Shown piece by piece: positions 19,715-29,449 of a stretch of 42,435 nucleotides of DNA. The stretch is taken from NCBI GenBank assembly GCA_902614835.1, contig CACMMU010000007.1, positions 1 to 42,435 of the forward strand, written 5' to 3'. Position numbers and translations under genes: made by a program. The DNA comes from an uncultured Pelagibacteraceae bacterium. GTDB taxonomy: Bacteria > Pseudomonadota > Alphaproteobacteria > Pelagibacterales > Pelagibacteraceae. Positions within the stretch are counted from its first letter, which is position 1. Every line of letters starts with the position of its first letter. Below the pieces are notes generated by a model. It was not told the origin of the DNA, did not search any database, and was given only the letters and a program-made list of their open reading frames with translations.

Positions 19715-20020
19715 TTACCAGCTAGATTTTGTCATTCCAGGAATTTTTCCAGATGACGCCATTTGTCTTAACGCTATTCTAGACATTCTGAGTTTTCTAT
19801 ATACTCCATGAGGCCTACCTGTTATCTCACATCTGTTTCTGATTCTAATTCTTGCAGAATTTCTTGGAAGTTTAGATAACTTTAACTGAGCTGCAAATCT
19901 TTCATTTAAAGGAAGTTTTTTATTCCTAATGATTTTTTTAAGTTTTTTTCTTCTATTTTCAAATTTTTTTGCCATCTTAATTCTTTTAAGATTTCTTTGT
20001 ATTGCGCTTGTTTTAGCCAT
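19715..20020 (-). CDS. rpsN: 30S ribosomal protein S14 (long, zinc-free type)
   Basis: 101 aa; '[43 protein letters not shown]'. Confidence 0.98.
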   Translation of the reverse strand: MAKTSAIQRNLKRIKMAKKFENRRKKLKKIIRNKKLPLNERFAAQLKLSKLPRNSARIRIRNRCEITGRPHGVYRKLRMSRIALRQMASSGKIPGMTKSSW

Positions 20021-20633
20021 TTTTTTCTTTCTCCTCTTTTTTTTCCTCTTGTTTTGGTATTATTTTAATTTTCTTTGCTCTTCTTTTCGCACTTTTGACA
20101 ATTGGAAAATTAAATTCTTTTAAAAGCAATATTGTATCTTCTGGAGTATTGCTGTCCGTAACGATTGTTACATCCAAACCTCTAATTTTATCAACCTTAT
20201 CAAAATTTATCTCAGGAAAAATTATATGTTCTTTTATACCAAAACTATAATTACCAAATTTATCACAACCACTGTCTGCTAAACCTCTAAAATCTTTTAT
20301 TCTTGGAAGAGCTATATTTACAAGTCTATCTAAAAACTCAAACATTCTATCATTTCTTAGAGTAACCTTCAGACCAGCGTCTGTTCCTTTCCTTGACTTA
20401 AAATTTGATATTGATTTTTTAAATTTGGTAACTAATGGCTGCTGTCCAGTTATAGATGACAAATCTTGTATACATGATTTTAATATTTTTTTATCTGAAC
20501 CATCGGCACCTAATCCCATATTAACTACAATTTTTTTAATTCTTGGTACACCAAAAATATTCTTTTGATTCATTTTTGACATTAAATTTTTAACTATTTC
20601 GTTTTTATATTTTTCTTTTAATCTAGGTGTCAT
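20013..20633 (-). CDS. rplE: 50S ribosomal protein L5
   Basis: '[13 protein letters not shown]...[23 protein letters not shown]...[10 protein letters not shown]' with charged C-terminal tail. Confidence 0.97.
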   Translation of the reverse strand: MTPRLKEKYKNEIVKNLMSKMNQKNIFGVPRIKKIVVNMGLGADGSDKKILKSCIQDLSSITGQQPLVTKFKKSISNFKSRKGTDAGLKVTLRNDRMFEFLDRLVNIALPRIKDFRGLADSGCDKFGNYSFGIKEHIIFPEINFDKVDKIRGLDVTIVTDSNTPEDTILLLKEFNFPIVKSAKRRAKKIKIIPKQEEKKEEKEKNG

Positions 20634-20866
20634 TTTTTAACCTTTTTGGTTTCATCAAACTTTTTTAAATTTGATAGGTGAATATAAGCTTCTTTTGAAA
20701 TTATTCCCCCTTTGTTTTCTTTAGTTGCTTTCTTGTGTTTTTTTACCATGTTAAGAGATTTAACTTTAGCCAAAGTTCTAGTTCTATCGATATCAATAAT
20801 TTCTCCGTCCTTTCCTTTATCTTTTCCTGTTAAAACTTTGACCTTTGTTCCCTTTTTTAAAAACAT
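20630..20866 (-). CDS. rplX: 50S ribosomal protein L24
   Basis: '[20 protein letters not shown]...[10 protein letters not shown]...[15 protein letters not shown]'. Confidence 0.96.
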   Translation of the reverse strand: MFLKKGTKVKVLTGKDKGKDGEIIDIDRTRTLAKVKSLNMVKKHKKATKENKGGIISKEAYIHLSNLKKFDETKKVKK

Positions 20867-20867
20867 T

Positions 20868-21236
20868 TTATAAAACCTCCGGTGCTAATGAAATTATCTT
20901 GGTCTGTCCTCTGCTTCTTAATTCTCTAGTAACGGGGCCAAAAATTCTTGTTCCAATTGGTTCTCCTTTTTCATCTGTTAAAACAACTGAGTTGTTATCA
21001 AACTGTACTTTCGAACCATCTTTTCTAAAAATTTCTTTTTTAGTCCTTACTATTACAGCTTTATGGACAGAACCTTTTTTAACTTTTCCATTTGGTAAAG
21101 CATCCTTAACACTAACAACTATAAGGTCTCCGACTCCAGCATATCTTCTCTTCGAACCGCCTAGAACTTTAATACATTCTACTCTTTTTGCTCCAGTATT
21201 ATCAGCAACCTGTAATTCTGTTTGTACTTGTATCAT
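20868..21236 (-). CDS. rplN: 50S ribosomal protein L14
   Basis: '[28 protein letters not shown]...[13 protein letters not shown]'. Confidence 0.99.
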   Translation of the reverse strand: MIQVQTELQVADNTGAKRVECIKVLGGSKRRYAGVGDLIVVSVKDALPNGKVKKGSVHKAVIVRTKKEIFRKDGSKVQFDNNSVVLTDEKGEPIGTRIFGPVTRELRSRGQTKIISLAPEVL

Positions 21237-21463
21237 TTATCTATAACTTCCCAAGTTTTAAGTTTCGATATTGGTTTGCTTTCAACAATTTTCACAACAT
21301 CGCCTTTTTTAAATTTATTCTTTTCATCATGAGCGTGATATTTTTTTGATCTTGATATAACTTTTCCGTAAAATGGATGTACAAATTTTCTTTTAACCTC
21401 AACGACTACTGTTTTATTACTTTTATCACTCACAACCATTCCTTCTAATATTTTTTTTGTCAT
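21233..21463 (-). CDS. rpsQ: 30S ribosomal protein S17
   Basis: '[42 protein letters not shown]'. Confidence 0.98.
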   Translation of the reverse strand: MTKKILEGMVVSDKSNKTVVVEVKRKFVHPFYGKVISRSKKYHAHDEKNKFKKGDVVKIVESKPISKLKTWEVIDK

Positions 21464-21645
21464 TTTTTATTCCCAACATTATTATAAAGTCTTGCTATAT
21501 TTTTCTTAATTTTGTTAAATTCTGCAGGGCTTTGAATTTGTCCATTAATTTTTTTAAATCTCATATTAAATAGATCTTTTTTAAGTTTGTGTATTTCTCT
21601 TATTGATTGATCTGAATTCATTTTTTTTGCTTCTTTTTTTTTCAT
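21460..21645 (-). CDS. rpmC: 50S ribosomal protein L29
   Basis: '[53 protein letters not shown]'; start trimmed from ORF start 21717, which lies inside rplP. Confidence 0.93.
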   Translation of the reverse strand: MKKKEAKKMNSDQSIREIHKLKKDLFNMRFKKINGQIQSPAEFNKIKKNIARLYNNVGNKK

Positions 21646-21646
21646 A

Positions 21647-22051
21647 TTACCTCTTAACAAATTTTGTTTTGATTGGGAGTTTTGCGGAAGCTTTGTATAG
21701 CGCAATCCTAGCAACATCTTCGGTTACTCCATCGACTTCAAATAAAATTCTACCGGGTTTTACTCTGCAAACCCAAAACTCTGGGGAACCTTTTCCTTTT
21801 CCCATTCTTACTTCAGTTGGCTTTTTTGAGACAGGTATGTTAGGAAAAACTCTTGACCAAACTTTTCCAGTTCTTTGCATATATCTGGTAAGAGCAACTC
21901 TTGCAGCTTCAATCTGTTTTCCTAAAACTCTGTCTGGCTGTATTGCTTTGAGACCATAAGCGCCATAATTTAAAGTTGCAACTCGTGTTGCTTTACCATG
22001 AATTCTACCTTTATGAGCTTTTCTATACTTTGTTCTTGTTGGTTGAAGCAT
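21647..22051 (-). CDS. rplP: 50S ribosomal protein L16
   Basis: '[21 protein letters not shown]...[30 protein letters not shown]'. Confidence 0.98.
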   Translation of the reverse strand: MLQPTRTKYRKAHKGRIHGKATRVATLNYGAYGLKAIQPDRVLGKQIEAARVALTRYMQRTGKVWSRVFPNIPVSKKPTEVRMGKGKGSPEFWVCRVKPGRILFEVDGVTEDVARIALYKASAKLPIKTKFVKR

Positions 22052-22715
22052 TCTTTACCCTTTCCATTTTTTGTTTTTCTATATCTTTTTCAAAAATTTC
22101 GCCCTTATAGATCCATACTTTCACACCGATTACACCATATGTTGTTAAGGCTTCGGCCTCCGCATAATCTAAGTTTGCTCTTAAAGTGTGTAATGGAATA
22201 CTGCCCTCTCGCAACCATTCACTTCGTGCAATTTCATTTCCAGCTAGTCTACCGCTTAATGTAACTTTAATTCCCTTTGCGCCCAATCTCATCGCTGATT
22301 GCATTGCTCTTTTCATGGCTCTTCTATAAGCAACCCTTTTAACTAGTTGTTGTGCAATATTCTCTGCAACTAAATATGAATTCAATTCTGGCTTTTTTAT
22401 TTCCTTAATATTTAAGAAAATTTCACTAGCAGTAATTTTTGATAGTTTTTTCTTTATTTTTTCAATGTCGGAACCTTTTTTACCTATGACAAAACCTGGT
22501 CTAGATGTATGAATTGAAACAGTACATTTTTTTGAAGATCTTTCAATGATTATCTCGGATACACCAGAGTTTTTAATATTGTCTTTTATAAATTTGCGGA
22601 TTTTATAATCTTCAATAAGGAATTTACCATATTCATTTTTTTTGGCAAACCAGATTGAGTCCCAGCCTCTATTAACACCTAATCTAAAACCAATTGGATT
22701 TACTTTCTGTCCCAT
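22023..22715 (-). CDS. rpsC: 30S ribosomal protein S3
   Basis: '[24 protein letters not shown]...[20 protein letters not shown]...[13 protein letters not shown]'. Confidence 0.98.
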   Translation of the reverse strand: MGQKVNPIGFRLGVNRGWDSIWFAKKNEYGKFLIEDYKIRKFIKDNIKNSGVSEIIIERSSKKCTVSIHTSRPGFVIGKKGSDIEKIKKKLSKITASEIFLNIKEIKKPELNSYLVAENIAQQLVKRVAYRRAMKRAMQSAMRLGAKGIKVTLSGRLAGNEIARSEWLREGSIPLHTLRANLDYAEAEALTTYGVIGVKVWIYKGEIFEKDIEKQKMERVKNASTNKNKV

Positions 22716-23089
22716 TATTTTTCAACCTTTTTTTTTTCATTTTTTTCTTTTTCTTCTAAAATAATTGTAATTCTACTGTATGGTTTTTTAATACTTGCTG
22801 CTCTACCTTTTGCTCTTGGTCTAAATCTTTTCATAACTATCGATTTTCCAGCGTATGCCTCTTTGACATAAAGATTGTCCACATCATATTGGTAATTGTT
22901 TTCTGCATTTGATACAGCTGATTTGATAGTTTTTTTAATATCCTCTGCTACTTTTTTTCTTGTAAAATCTAAATCGCGAATAGCCAAATCTACTTTTTTA
23001 CCTTTGATGAAATTAAGCACTAAGTTAGCTTTTCTAGCGCCACTTCTTACATTTTTATTAATTGCTCTAATTAAATTACTTTTTTCCAT
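22715..23089 (-). CDS. rplV: 50S ribosomal protein L22
   Basis: '[33 protein letters not shown]...[23 protein letters not shown]'; start at M60 of the ORF (23089). The Q/H-rich upstream extension is the rpsS tail read in another frame. Confidence 0.94.
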   Translation of the reverse strand: MEKSNLIRAINKNVRSGARKANLVLNFIKGKKVDLAIRDLDFTRKKVAEDIKKTIKSAVSNAENNYQYDVDNLYVKEAYAGKSIVMKRFRPRAKGRAASIKKPYSRITIILEEKEKNEKKKVEK

Positions 23090-23480
23090 CGTCTTTTCCT
23101 TTTGCTGGTGCTGGTGCTGCTTTAGGTGCAGCTCCTGGTGCTGCTGCTGGCGCTTTAGGTGTTGCCCCTGGTGCTGCTTTTGGTGAGGCTGAAGCTCCAC
23201 TATCAGCTGCTGCTTTCTTATCTGCTGGTGTATGACCCGAAAATTTTCTTGTAGGTGAAAATTCACCTAGTTTATGTCCCACCATTTCTTCAGAAATTGT
23301 TATTGGAATAAAATTCTTTCCGTTGTGAATTAAAAAACTATGTCCCACAAACTCAGGTATAATTGTAGAATTTCTTGACCAGGTTTTAATAGGCTTTTTT
23401 TTATCTCCTGATTTAAGTTTATCAACTTGCTTTAGCAAGCTTGGATGAACAAATGGGCCTTTCCAAATTCCTCTAGACAT
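23076..23480 (-). CDS. rpsS: 30S ribosomal protein S19 with Ala/Pro/Lys-rich C-terminal extension
   Basis: '[18 protein letters not shown]...[28 protein letters not shown]...[15 protein letters not shown]' followed by '[47 protein letters not shown]'. Confidence 0.97.
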   Translation of the reverse strand: MSRGIWKGPFVHPSLLKQVDKLKSGDKKKPIKTWSRNSTIIPEFVGHSFLIHNGKNFIPITISEEMVGHKLGEFSPTRKFSGHTPADKKAAADSGASASPKAAPGATPKAPAAAPGAAPKAAPAPAKGKDDGKK

Positions 23481-24313
23481 TATTTATTCCTCTTTTTTCT
23501 TCTTGATATAATTAACATATCGCTCTTTTTAGGCTTTCTTGTTTTAAGACCTTTTGCTGACTGTCCCCACGGAGATACTGGATTTCTTCCTCCAGAGGTC
23601 TTTCCTTCTCCACCTCCATGTGGGTGATCAACCGGGTTCTTGGCTACACCTCGTACTAGTGGCCTTTTGCCTTTCCATCTATTTCTTCCTGCTTTACCTA
23701 TTTGAATATTTTTTTGGTCTGGATTAGATACTGATCCAATTGTAGCTTTACATGCTGATCTAACTTTTCTGGATTCACCAGAAGAAAGTTTTAATATAGC
23801 GTAATCAGAATCAAAACCGGATAATGTTACTGAAGATCCAGCTGATCTCGCAATTTTACCACCGTTTCCCTCAATTAATTCGACATTATGTATTAATGTT
23901 CCAGGAGGAATATCTGATAAAGGCATACAATTACCTGTTTTAATTTCTTTTTTGTTTCCTGAAACTATGTCGTCACCAACATTTAAATCTCTTGGGCAGA
24001 TTATATAGTTTTTAACCCCATCTTCATATTTAACAAGTGCAATAAATGAAGTCCTGTTTGGATCGTATTCAATTCTTTCTACTTTAGCTTTTACATCAAG
24101 TTTGTTTCTATAAAAATCAATCATTCTATATCTCTTTTTATGACCCGAACCTTTTGCTCTAGAGGTAATTCTGCCAAGATTGTTTCTTCCACCTGTTGAT
24201 ACTTTTCCAACTGTTAAAGATTTCAATGGCCTACCTTTCCAGACTCCTTTTCTGTCTACTAGAATTGTTGTTCTAGTTGATTTTGTATAAGGTTTATAAG
24301 TTTTAAGACTCAT
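23480..24313 (-). CDS. rplB: 50S ribosomal protein L2
   Basis: '[14 protein letters not shown]...[26 protein letters not shown]...[25 protein letters not shown]'. Confidence 0.99.
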   Translation of the reverse strand: MSLKTYKPYTKSTRTTILVDRKGVWKGRPLKSLTVGKVSTGGRNNLGRITSRAKGSGHKKRYRMIDFYRNKLDVKAKVERIEYDPNRTSFIALVKYEDGVKNYIICPRDLNVGDDIVSGNKKEIKTGNCMPLSDIPPGTLIHNVELIEGNGGKIARSAGSSVTLSGFDSDYAILKLSSGESRKVRSACKATIGSVSNPDQKNIQIGKAGRNRWKGKRPLVRGVAKNPVDHPHGGGEGKTSGGRNPVSPWGQSAKGLKTRKPKKSDMLIISRRKKRNK

Positions 24314-24316
24314 ATA

Positions 24317-24610
24317 TTAAACTCCTAAAGATAAATCTATACTCTGTCCTTTCTTCAGAGTAACTAGTGCTTTTTTAAACCCCTTTTTTTTACCAGGTCT
24401 TCCTCTTACGATCTTAAGTTTTTCTTTTTTTGTAATAGTATTTATTTTGATAACATTTACTTTAAATATTTTTTCTATAGTTTTCTTTATAGATTTTTTT
24501 GATGCTTTATTATGCACTTTAAAAGTAACTTTATTTTGTTCTGTTTGGCTTGTAGCTTTTTCTGTAATAACTGGCGACAAAATAGAATCTAAATAATTAA
24601 TTTTTTTCAT
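24317..24610 (-). CDS. rplW: 50S ribosomal protein L23
   Basis: 97 aa; 'ILSPVITEKATSQTEQNKVTFKVHNKASKKSIKKTIEKIFKVNVIKINT'. Confidence 0.97.
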   Translation of the reverse strand: MKKINYLDSILSPVITEKATSQTEQNKVTFKVHNKASKKSIKKTIEKIFKVNVIKINTITKKEKLKIVRGRPGKKKGFKKALVTLKKGQSIDLSLGV

Positions 24611-25232
24611 TTAATATCCTGTTTTCAATTTTTTTAATAGATGATGTTGTAAATAAGACGTTTTTAAATTTAACAATATCATAAACATTAGCGCCATCAT
24701 CATTTATCAATTTTACATCTGGAATATTTCTAACTGACTTGCTTATATTTTTTTGGGTTTCTTTGTCTGAAATTATTAAAACGTTTTTGATTTTATTTTT
24801 TATTAAAAAGCTATAAAAGGTTTTAGTTTTTTTAACTTCTTTTTTAACATCATCAAAGATATAAAGTTCTTTGTTTATTTTTTTCTTTGAAATTGTTTGT
24901 GCCAAAGCTATTTTTCTTATTTTTTTGTTTATTTTTTTTACTTTATATTTATCTCCCTTTGGTCCGTGTGCAACACCTCCGCCAACAAAAATAGGTGCTT
25001 TTCTGCTAGCGTGTCTAGCGCCACCAGTCCCTTTTTGAGCATATATTTTTCTTGTCGATCCTTTTATTTCATTTCTTTGCTTTGTTTTAGCTAATCTCCT
25101 TTTGGCATGATTGAGCTGCCAATCAATTACATATTTTAAAAGTTTATTGTTTACTTTTAGACCAGTAACATTCTCTGAAATGTCTACGCTTTTTGATTTT
25201 AGGCCCTCAATATTTAAAACCTCAATGTTCAT
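24597..25232 (-). CDS. rplD: 50S ribosomal protein L4
   Basis: 'RRLAKTKQRNEIKGSTRKIYAQKGTGGARHASRKAPIFVGGGVAHGPK'. Confidence 0.98.
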   Translation of the reverse strand: MNIEVLNIEGLKSKSVDISENVTGLKVNNKLLKYVIDWQLNHAKRRLAKTKQRNEIKGSTRKIYAQKGTGGARHASRKAPIFVGGGVAHGPKGDKYKVKKINKKIRKIALAQTISKKKINKELYIFDDVKKEVKKTKTFYSFLIKNKIKNVLIISDKETQKNISKSVRNIPDVKLINDDGANVYDIVKFKNVLFTTSSIKKIENRILNEKN

Positions 25233-25235
25233 AAA

Positions 25236-26030
25236 TTATTTTTTTTTAACCTCTGTTTTTTTTTCATCCTTTTTTACAGGAGCTTTTTTTACTTCTTTTG
25301 AAGCATCTTTTTTTATATCTCCTTTAGGTGCTGCTTTCTTGCTGGATGTTTGTACTTGTGGTGTAACTTTTTCTTTTTCTTTAGTTGTTTTTCTATTTAT
25401 TATTTTGATTGACTTTCTTAAGAAGACAGTTGAATTTTTAGATCCAGGAATAGAACCTTTGATATAAATTAAATTATTTTCACTATCCGATTTAATAACT
25501 TCTAAATTTAATAATGTTCTAAATTTAGATCCCATATGACCAGCCATTTTTTTATTTTTAAAAACTTTTCCAGGATCTTGTCGTTGTCCTGTAGAGCCAT
25601 GTGATCTGTGTGAAACAGAAACACCATGTGTAGCTCTTAGTCCGGAAAAATTCCATCTTTTCATTGGTCCAGCAAATCCTTTTCCTACTGTTTTTGATCG
25701 AACATCAATAAATTTGACATCTTTGAAAAGCTCTAAACCTATTTCGCTTCCTATTTTATAGTTTTCAGTTTTGTCGAGTCTATATTCCTTTAGAATTTTT
25801 TTTGGTTCTGTATTTTTTTTTGCAAAAAACCCTTTCATTTGGCTTGTTAGTTTAGAAGGTTTTATTTTAAAAAAACCAAGTTTAACTGAAGAGTAACCAT
25901 TCTTTTCTTTGCTATAAATATCAATTACCCTTCCCTTTTCAACTCTGACTACAGTTACTGGCACAGAAGCACCTGAGTCTAAAAACTCTCTGCTCATTCC
26001 AATTTTTTTTCCTATTAATCCTAGTGTCAT
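25236..26030 (-). CDS. rplC: 50S ribosomal protein L3 with Lys-rich C-terminal extension
   Basis: 'GLIGKKIGMSREFLDSGASVPVTVVRV...RATHGVSVSHRSHGSTGQRQDPGKVFKNKKMAGHMG'. Confidence 0.98.
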   Translation of the reverse strand: MTLGLIGKKIGMSREFLDSGASVPVTVVRVEKGRVIDIYSKEKNGYSSVKLGFFKIKPSKLTSQMKGFFAKKNTEPKKILKEYRLDKTENYKIGSEIGLELFKDVKFIDVRSKTVGKGFAGPMKRWNFSGLRATHGVSVSHRSHGSTGQRQDPGKVFKNKKMAGHMGSKFRTLLNLEVIKSDSENNLIYIKGSIPGSKNSTVFLRKSIKIINRKTTKEKEKVTPQVQTSSKKAAPKGDIKKDASKEVKKAPVKKDEKKTEVKKK

Positions 26031-26032
26031 AA

Positions 26033-26341
26033 TTATATTTTAATATCTATATCAACCCCAGAAGCTAAATCTAATTTCATTAATGCCTCGACAGTCTGAG
26101 GAGTTGGTTCAATAATATCTATTAACCTTTTGTGTGTTCTTGTTTCAAATTGCTCTCTGCTTTTTTTATCAATATGGGGAGATCTTAAGACCGTAAATTT
26201 TTCAATTTTCGTAGGTAAAGGTATTGGTCCTTTTACCTGGGCCCCTGTTCTTTTTGCTGTATTTACAATTTCTTGTGTAGATATATCTAATATCTTGTTG
26301 TCATACGCTCTTAAATTTATTCTAATATTTTGTTTTTCCAT
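26033..26341 (-). CDS. rpsJ: 30S ribosomal protein S10
   Basis: '[59 protein letters not shown]'. Confidence 0.99.
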   Translation of the reverse strand: MEKQNIRINLRAYDNKILDISTQEIVNTAKRTGAQVKGPIPLPTKIEKFTVLRSPHIDKKSREQFETRTHKRLIDIIEPTPQTVEALMKLDLASGVDIDIKI

Positions 26342-26345
26342 AATT

Positions 26346-28421
26346 TTATGCCATTTTTTTTGTTACCTCGTCTTGAACATTTTGTGGGACTTTCGCGTAA
26401 TGATCAAAAAACATAGAATATTGTGCCCTACCCTGTGACATCGACCTTAAATTATTTATATAACCAAACATATTTGCTAAAGGGACCATCGCACTAATTA
26501 CTGTTGCATTACCTCTTTTATCTGTCGTGGAAACTTGACCTCTTCGACTATTTAGATCTCCAATTACATCACCCATGTAATCTTCAGGTGTAATTACCTC
26601 AACTCTCATTACCGGCTCTAAAAGTTTTAAACTAGCTTTTGTACAAGCTTCTTTGAAACAATACCGTGAGGCTATCTCAAAAGCTAAGACGCTTGAGTCT
26701 ACATCGTGATGTAGGCCATCAACTATTGTTACTTTATAATCAATTAAAGGAAAGCCTGCTAATATTCCATTATCAGCAACACTTTCTATTCCTTTTTCAA
26801 CGCCTGGGATAAACTCCTTTGGAATTGATCCACCTTTAATTTTATTTTCAACTTCTCTACCTTTGCCAGGTTCTAGTGGTTCAACAGTCAGCTCTACTTT
26901 AGCAAATTGTCCAGCCCCACCACTTTGTTTTTTATGTATGTATACATTTGAGGTTGGTTTTAAAATTGTTTCTCTATAGGCGACTTGTGGAGCTCCAATA
27001 TTTGCTTCGACTTTAAATTCTCTTTTCATTCTATCTACTATAATATCTAAATGTAATTCACCCATTCCTTTGATGATAGTTTGTCCAGACTCTTCATCGG
27101 ATGTAACTCTAAAGGATGGATCTTCTTTGGCTAGTCTTCCCAATGCTTCGCCCATTTTTTCTTGATCACCTTTAGTTTTGGGTTCTACCGCAATTTCAAT
27201 AACCGGATCAGGAAACTCCATAGGCTCTAAAACTACTTGGTTTTCCTCGTCACACAGTGTGTGTCCAGTAATTGTTTGTTTTAACCCAGCCAAAGCTACG
27301 ATATCTCCTGTGTTTGCCTCTTTTACATCCTCTCTACTATTCGCATGCATTAATAACATTCTTCCAACTCTTTCTTCTTTGTCCTTGGTACTATTATATA
27401 TTCCTGTACCTGATTTTAGTGTTCCAGAATAAATTCTAATAAATGTCAATGAACCAACAAAGGGATCGTTAGCAACTTTAAAAGCTAGAGCCGAGAAAGG
27501 TTCTTTATCATCAAATTTTCTTTCTAATTCATCTTTTGAGTTAGGTTTTGTTCCCTTAATAGAGCCAATATCTTTTGGGCTAGGTAAGAAGTCTACTACA
27601 GCATCAAGAAGTGGTTGAACACCTTTGTTTTTAAAAGCGGATCCTGTAAGAACAGGTACAAAATCAAACTTTAAACAACCCTTTCTTACACAGGCTATAA
27701 TATCTTTTTCAGAAATTTCCTTACCATTTAAATAATCATCCATTAATTTTTCATCTTGCTCTACAGCTGTTTCGACTAATTCTTTTCTATATTTTTCGAC
27801 CTGGTCTTTTAATTCTGATGGAATATCTGTATATTCAAATTCAGCGCCCAGTTTTTCATCTTTCCACAAAACAGCTTTCATCTTTATTAGATCAACTACT
27901 CCTTTGAGAGAGGCTTCCATGCCGACAGGTATTTGTAAAACAAGGGGTTTTGCTCCGAGCCTATCTTTAATCATTTCAACACAATTAAAAAAGTCTGCAC
28001 CAGTTCTATCTAGTTTGTTTACAAAACAAATTCTCGGAACTTTATATTTATCAGCCTGTCTCCATACGGTTTCTGACTGTGGTTCAACACCAGCAACACC
28101 ATCAAATACTGCTACTGCACCATCCAAAACTTTTAATGACCTTTCAACTTCAATGGTGAAGTCAACATGGCCAGGGGTGTCTATAATATTAATTCTATGT
28201 TCTCTCCAAAAGCAAGTCGTTGCGGCAGAGGTTATTGTTATTCCTCTTTCCTGTTCCTGTTCCATCCAGTCCATAGTGGCTGCACCGTCGTGGACTTCAC
28301 CAATCTTATGACTTTTTCCAGTGTAGTATAAAATTCTTTCTGTGGTCGTAGTTTTACCCGCATCTATGTGGGCCATTATTCCGATATTTCTATATTTTTC
28401 TAAGTTATGAGTTCTGGGCAT
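26346..28421 (-). CDS. fusA: Elongation factor G
   Basis: 691 aa; '[24 protein letters not shown]', '[12 protein letters not shown]', '[19 protein letters not shown]'. Confidence 0.99.
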   Translation of the reverse strand: MPRTHNLEKYRNIGIMAHIDAGKTTTTERILYYTGKSHKIGEVHDGAATMDWMEQEQERGITITSAATTCFWREHRINIIDTPGHVDFTIEVERSLKVLDGAVAVFDGVAGVEPQSETVWRQADKYKVPRICFVNKLDRTGADFFNCVEMIKDRLGAKPLVLQIPVGMEASLKGVVDLIKMKAVLWKDEKLGAEFEYTDIPSELKDQVEKYRKELVETAVEQDEKLMDDYLNGKEISEKDIIACVRKGCLKFDFVPVLTGSAFKNKGVQPLLDAVVDFLPSPKDIGSIKGTKPNSKDELERKFDDKEPFSALAFKVANDPFVGSLTFIRIYSGTLKSGTGIYNSTKDKEERVGRMLLMHANSREDVKEANTGDIVALAGLKQTITGHTLCDEENQVVLEPMEFPDPVIEIAVEPKTKGDQEKMGEALGRLAKEDPSFRVTSDEESGQTIIKGMGELHLDIIVDRMKREFKVEANIGAPQVAYRETILKPTSNVYIHKKQSGGAGQFAKVELTVEPLEPGKGREVENKIKGGSIPKEFIPGVEKGIESVADNGILAGFPLIDYKVTIVDGLHHDVDSSVLAFEIASRYCFKEACTKASLKLLEPVMRVEVITPEDYMGDVIGDLNSRRGQVSTTDKRGNATVISAMVPLANMFGYINNLRSMSQGRAQYSMFFDHYAKVPQNVQDEVTKKMA

Positions 28422-28424
28422 GAT

Positions 28425-28892
28425 TTACCATCTGAAGTGTGCGAAAGCTTTATTAGACTCTGCCATTTTGTGTGTATCTTCTCTCTTTTTAACAGCTGAA
28501 CCTTTGTTTTGTGATGCGTCCATCAATTCAAAAAATAACTTTTCAGACATAGATTTATTTTTTCTTTTTCTTGAGGCAGATAAAATCCATCTTAATGCTA
28601 AAGCTTGTGATCTGTTAGATTTTACTTCTACTGGAACCTGGTAAGTTGCTCCACCGACCCTTCTTGACCTTACTTCAAGATTTGGTCTCACATTGCTAAC
28701 TGCTGAATTAAAAGTTTTAATTGGATCTAAATTTTTATTTTTCATCTTATCTAATGCATCGTATAAAATTTTTTCAGCCGATGAACGTTTTCCATCATAC
28801 ATAATCGCATTTATAAATTTAGATACAGTTAGAGACTTAAATTTAGGATCAGGGTAATGTTTTCTTTTTGGAGCTTTTCTTTTTCTAGACAT
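28425..28892 (-). CDS. rpsG: 30S ribosomal protein S7
   Basis: '[37 protein letters not shown]...[18 protein letters not shown]'. Confidence 0.99.
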   Translation of the reverse strand: MSRKRKAPKRKHYPDPKFKSLTVSKFINAIMYDGKRSSAEKILYDALDKMKNKNLDPIKTFNSAVSNVRPNLEVRSRRVGGATYQVPVEVKSNRSQALALRWILSASRKRKNKSMSEKLFFELMDASQNKGSAVKKREDTHKMAESNKAFAHFRW

Positions 28893-28897
28893 GATGA

Positions 28898-29269
28898 TTA
28901 TTTAGGTTTTTTTGCACCGTACAATGAACGTCTTTTTTTTCTTCCTGTCACGCCTTGTGCATCAAGATTTCCTCGAAGCACGTGGTATCTCACTCCTGGC
29001 AAATCTTTTACCCTCCCTCCTCTAATTAAAACTACTGAGTGCTCTTGAAGATTGTGACCTTCACCGGGAATATATGCTGTCACTTCATAACCATTTGACA
29101 ATCTAACTCTCGCAACTTTTCTCAAAGCTGAATTTGGTTTCTTGGGTGTTGTTGTGTAGACTTTTGTACACACACCTCTCTTTAAAGGCTGTTTTTCTAA
29201 AGCTGGAACCTTGTTTCTAGGTAAAGGTTTAACCCTCGGTTTTCTTAATAACTGGTTTATAGTCGCCAT
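28898..29269 (-). CDS. rpsL: 30S ribosomal protein S12
   Basis: '[12 protein letters not shown]...[24 protein letters not shown]...[18 protein letters not shown]'. Confidence 0.99.
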   Translation of the reverse strand: MATINQLLRKPRVKPLPRNKVPALEKQPLKRGVCTKVYTTTPKKPNSALRKVARVRLSNGYEVTAYIPGEGHNLQEHSVVLIRGGRVKDLPGVRYHVLRGNLDAQGVTGRKKRRSLYGAKKPK

Positions 29270-29375
29270 ATTTAATTTTTTAATAAATTAATAGAGAAGA
29301 TAAGGGTTGGTATCCTTGAAAATCTAGTTACTGTTTAAGGTCTAAATAACCTTACCTTTAACTATTAAAATTGCG

Positions 29376-29405
29376 CTAAACTAACATTGAAGACCTAAAA
29401 GTCAA
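29376..29405 (-). promoter_or_regulatory. Possible sigma70-type promoter upstream of rpsL
   Basis: On the minus strand a TTGACT (-35-like, 29400-29405) sits ~16-17 nt before a weak TAGTTT/AGTTTA -10-like element in the ~180-bp rpsL/rpoC intergenic gap. Confidence 0.3.
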
Positions 29406-29427
29406 TGGGTAATAGGTGAGAAAACTC

Positions 29428-29448
29428 TTAAAAATGGCAGGTTTTTAA
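29428..29448. repeat. Inverted repeat just downstream of rpoC stop (possible weak terminator/3' end structure)
   Basis: ttaaaaa-tggcagg-tttttaa: 7-bp perfect stem, 7-nt loop, directly after the rpoC stop codon; AT-only stem. Confidence 0.35.
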
Positions 29449-29449
29449 A

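Noticed and set aside
27904-28311. 135-aa plus-strand ORF antisense to fusA
   Set aside because: Contained in fusA on the other strand; no independent evidence of coding.
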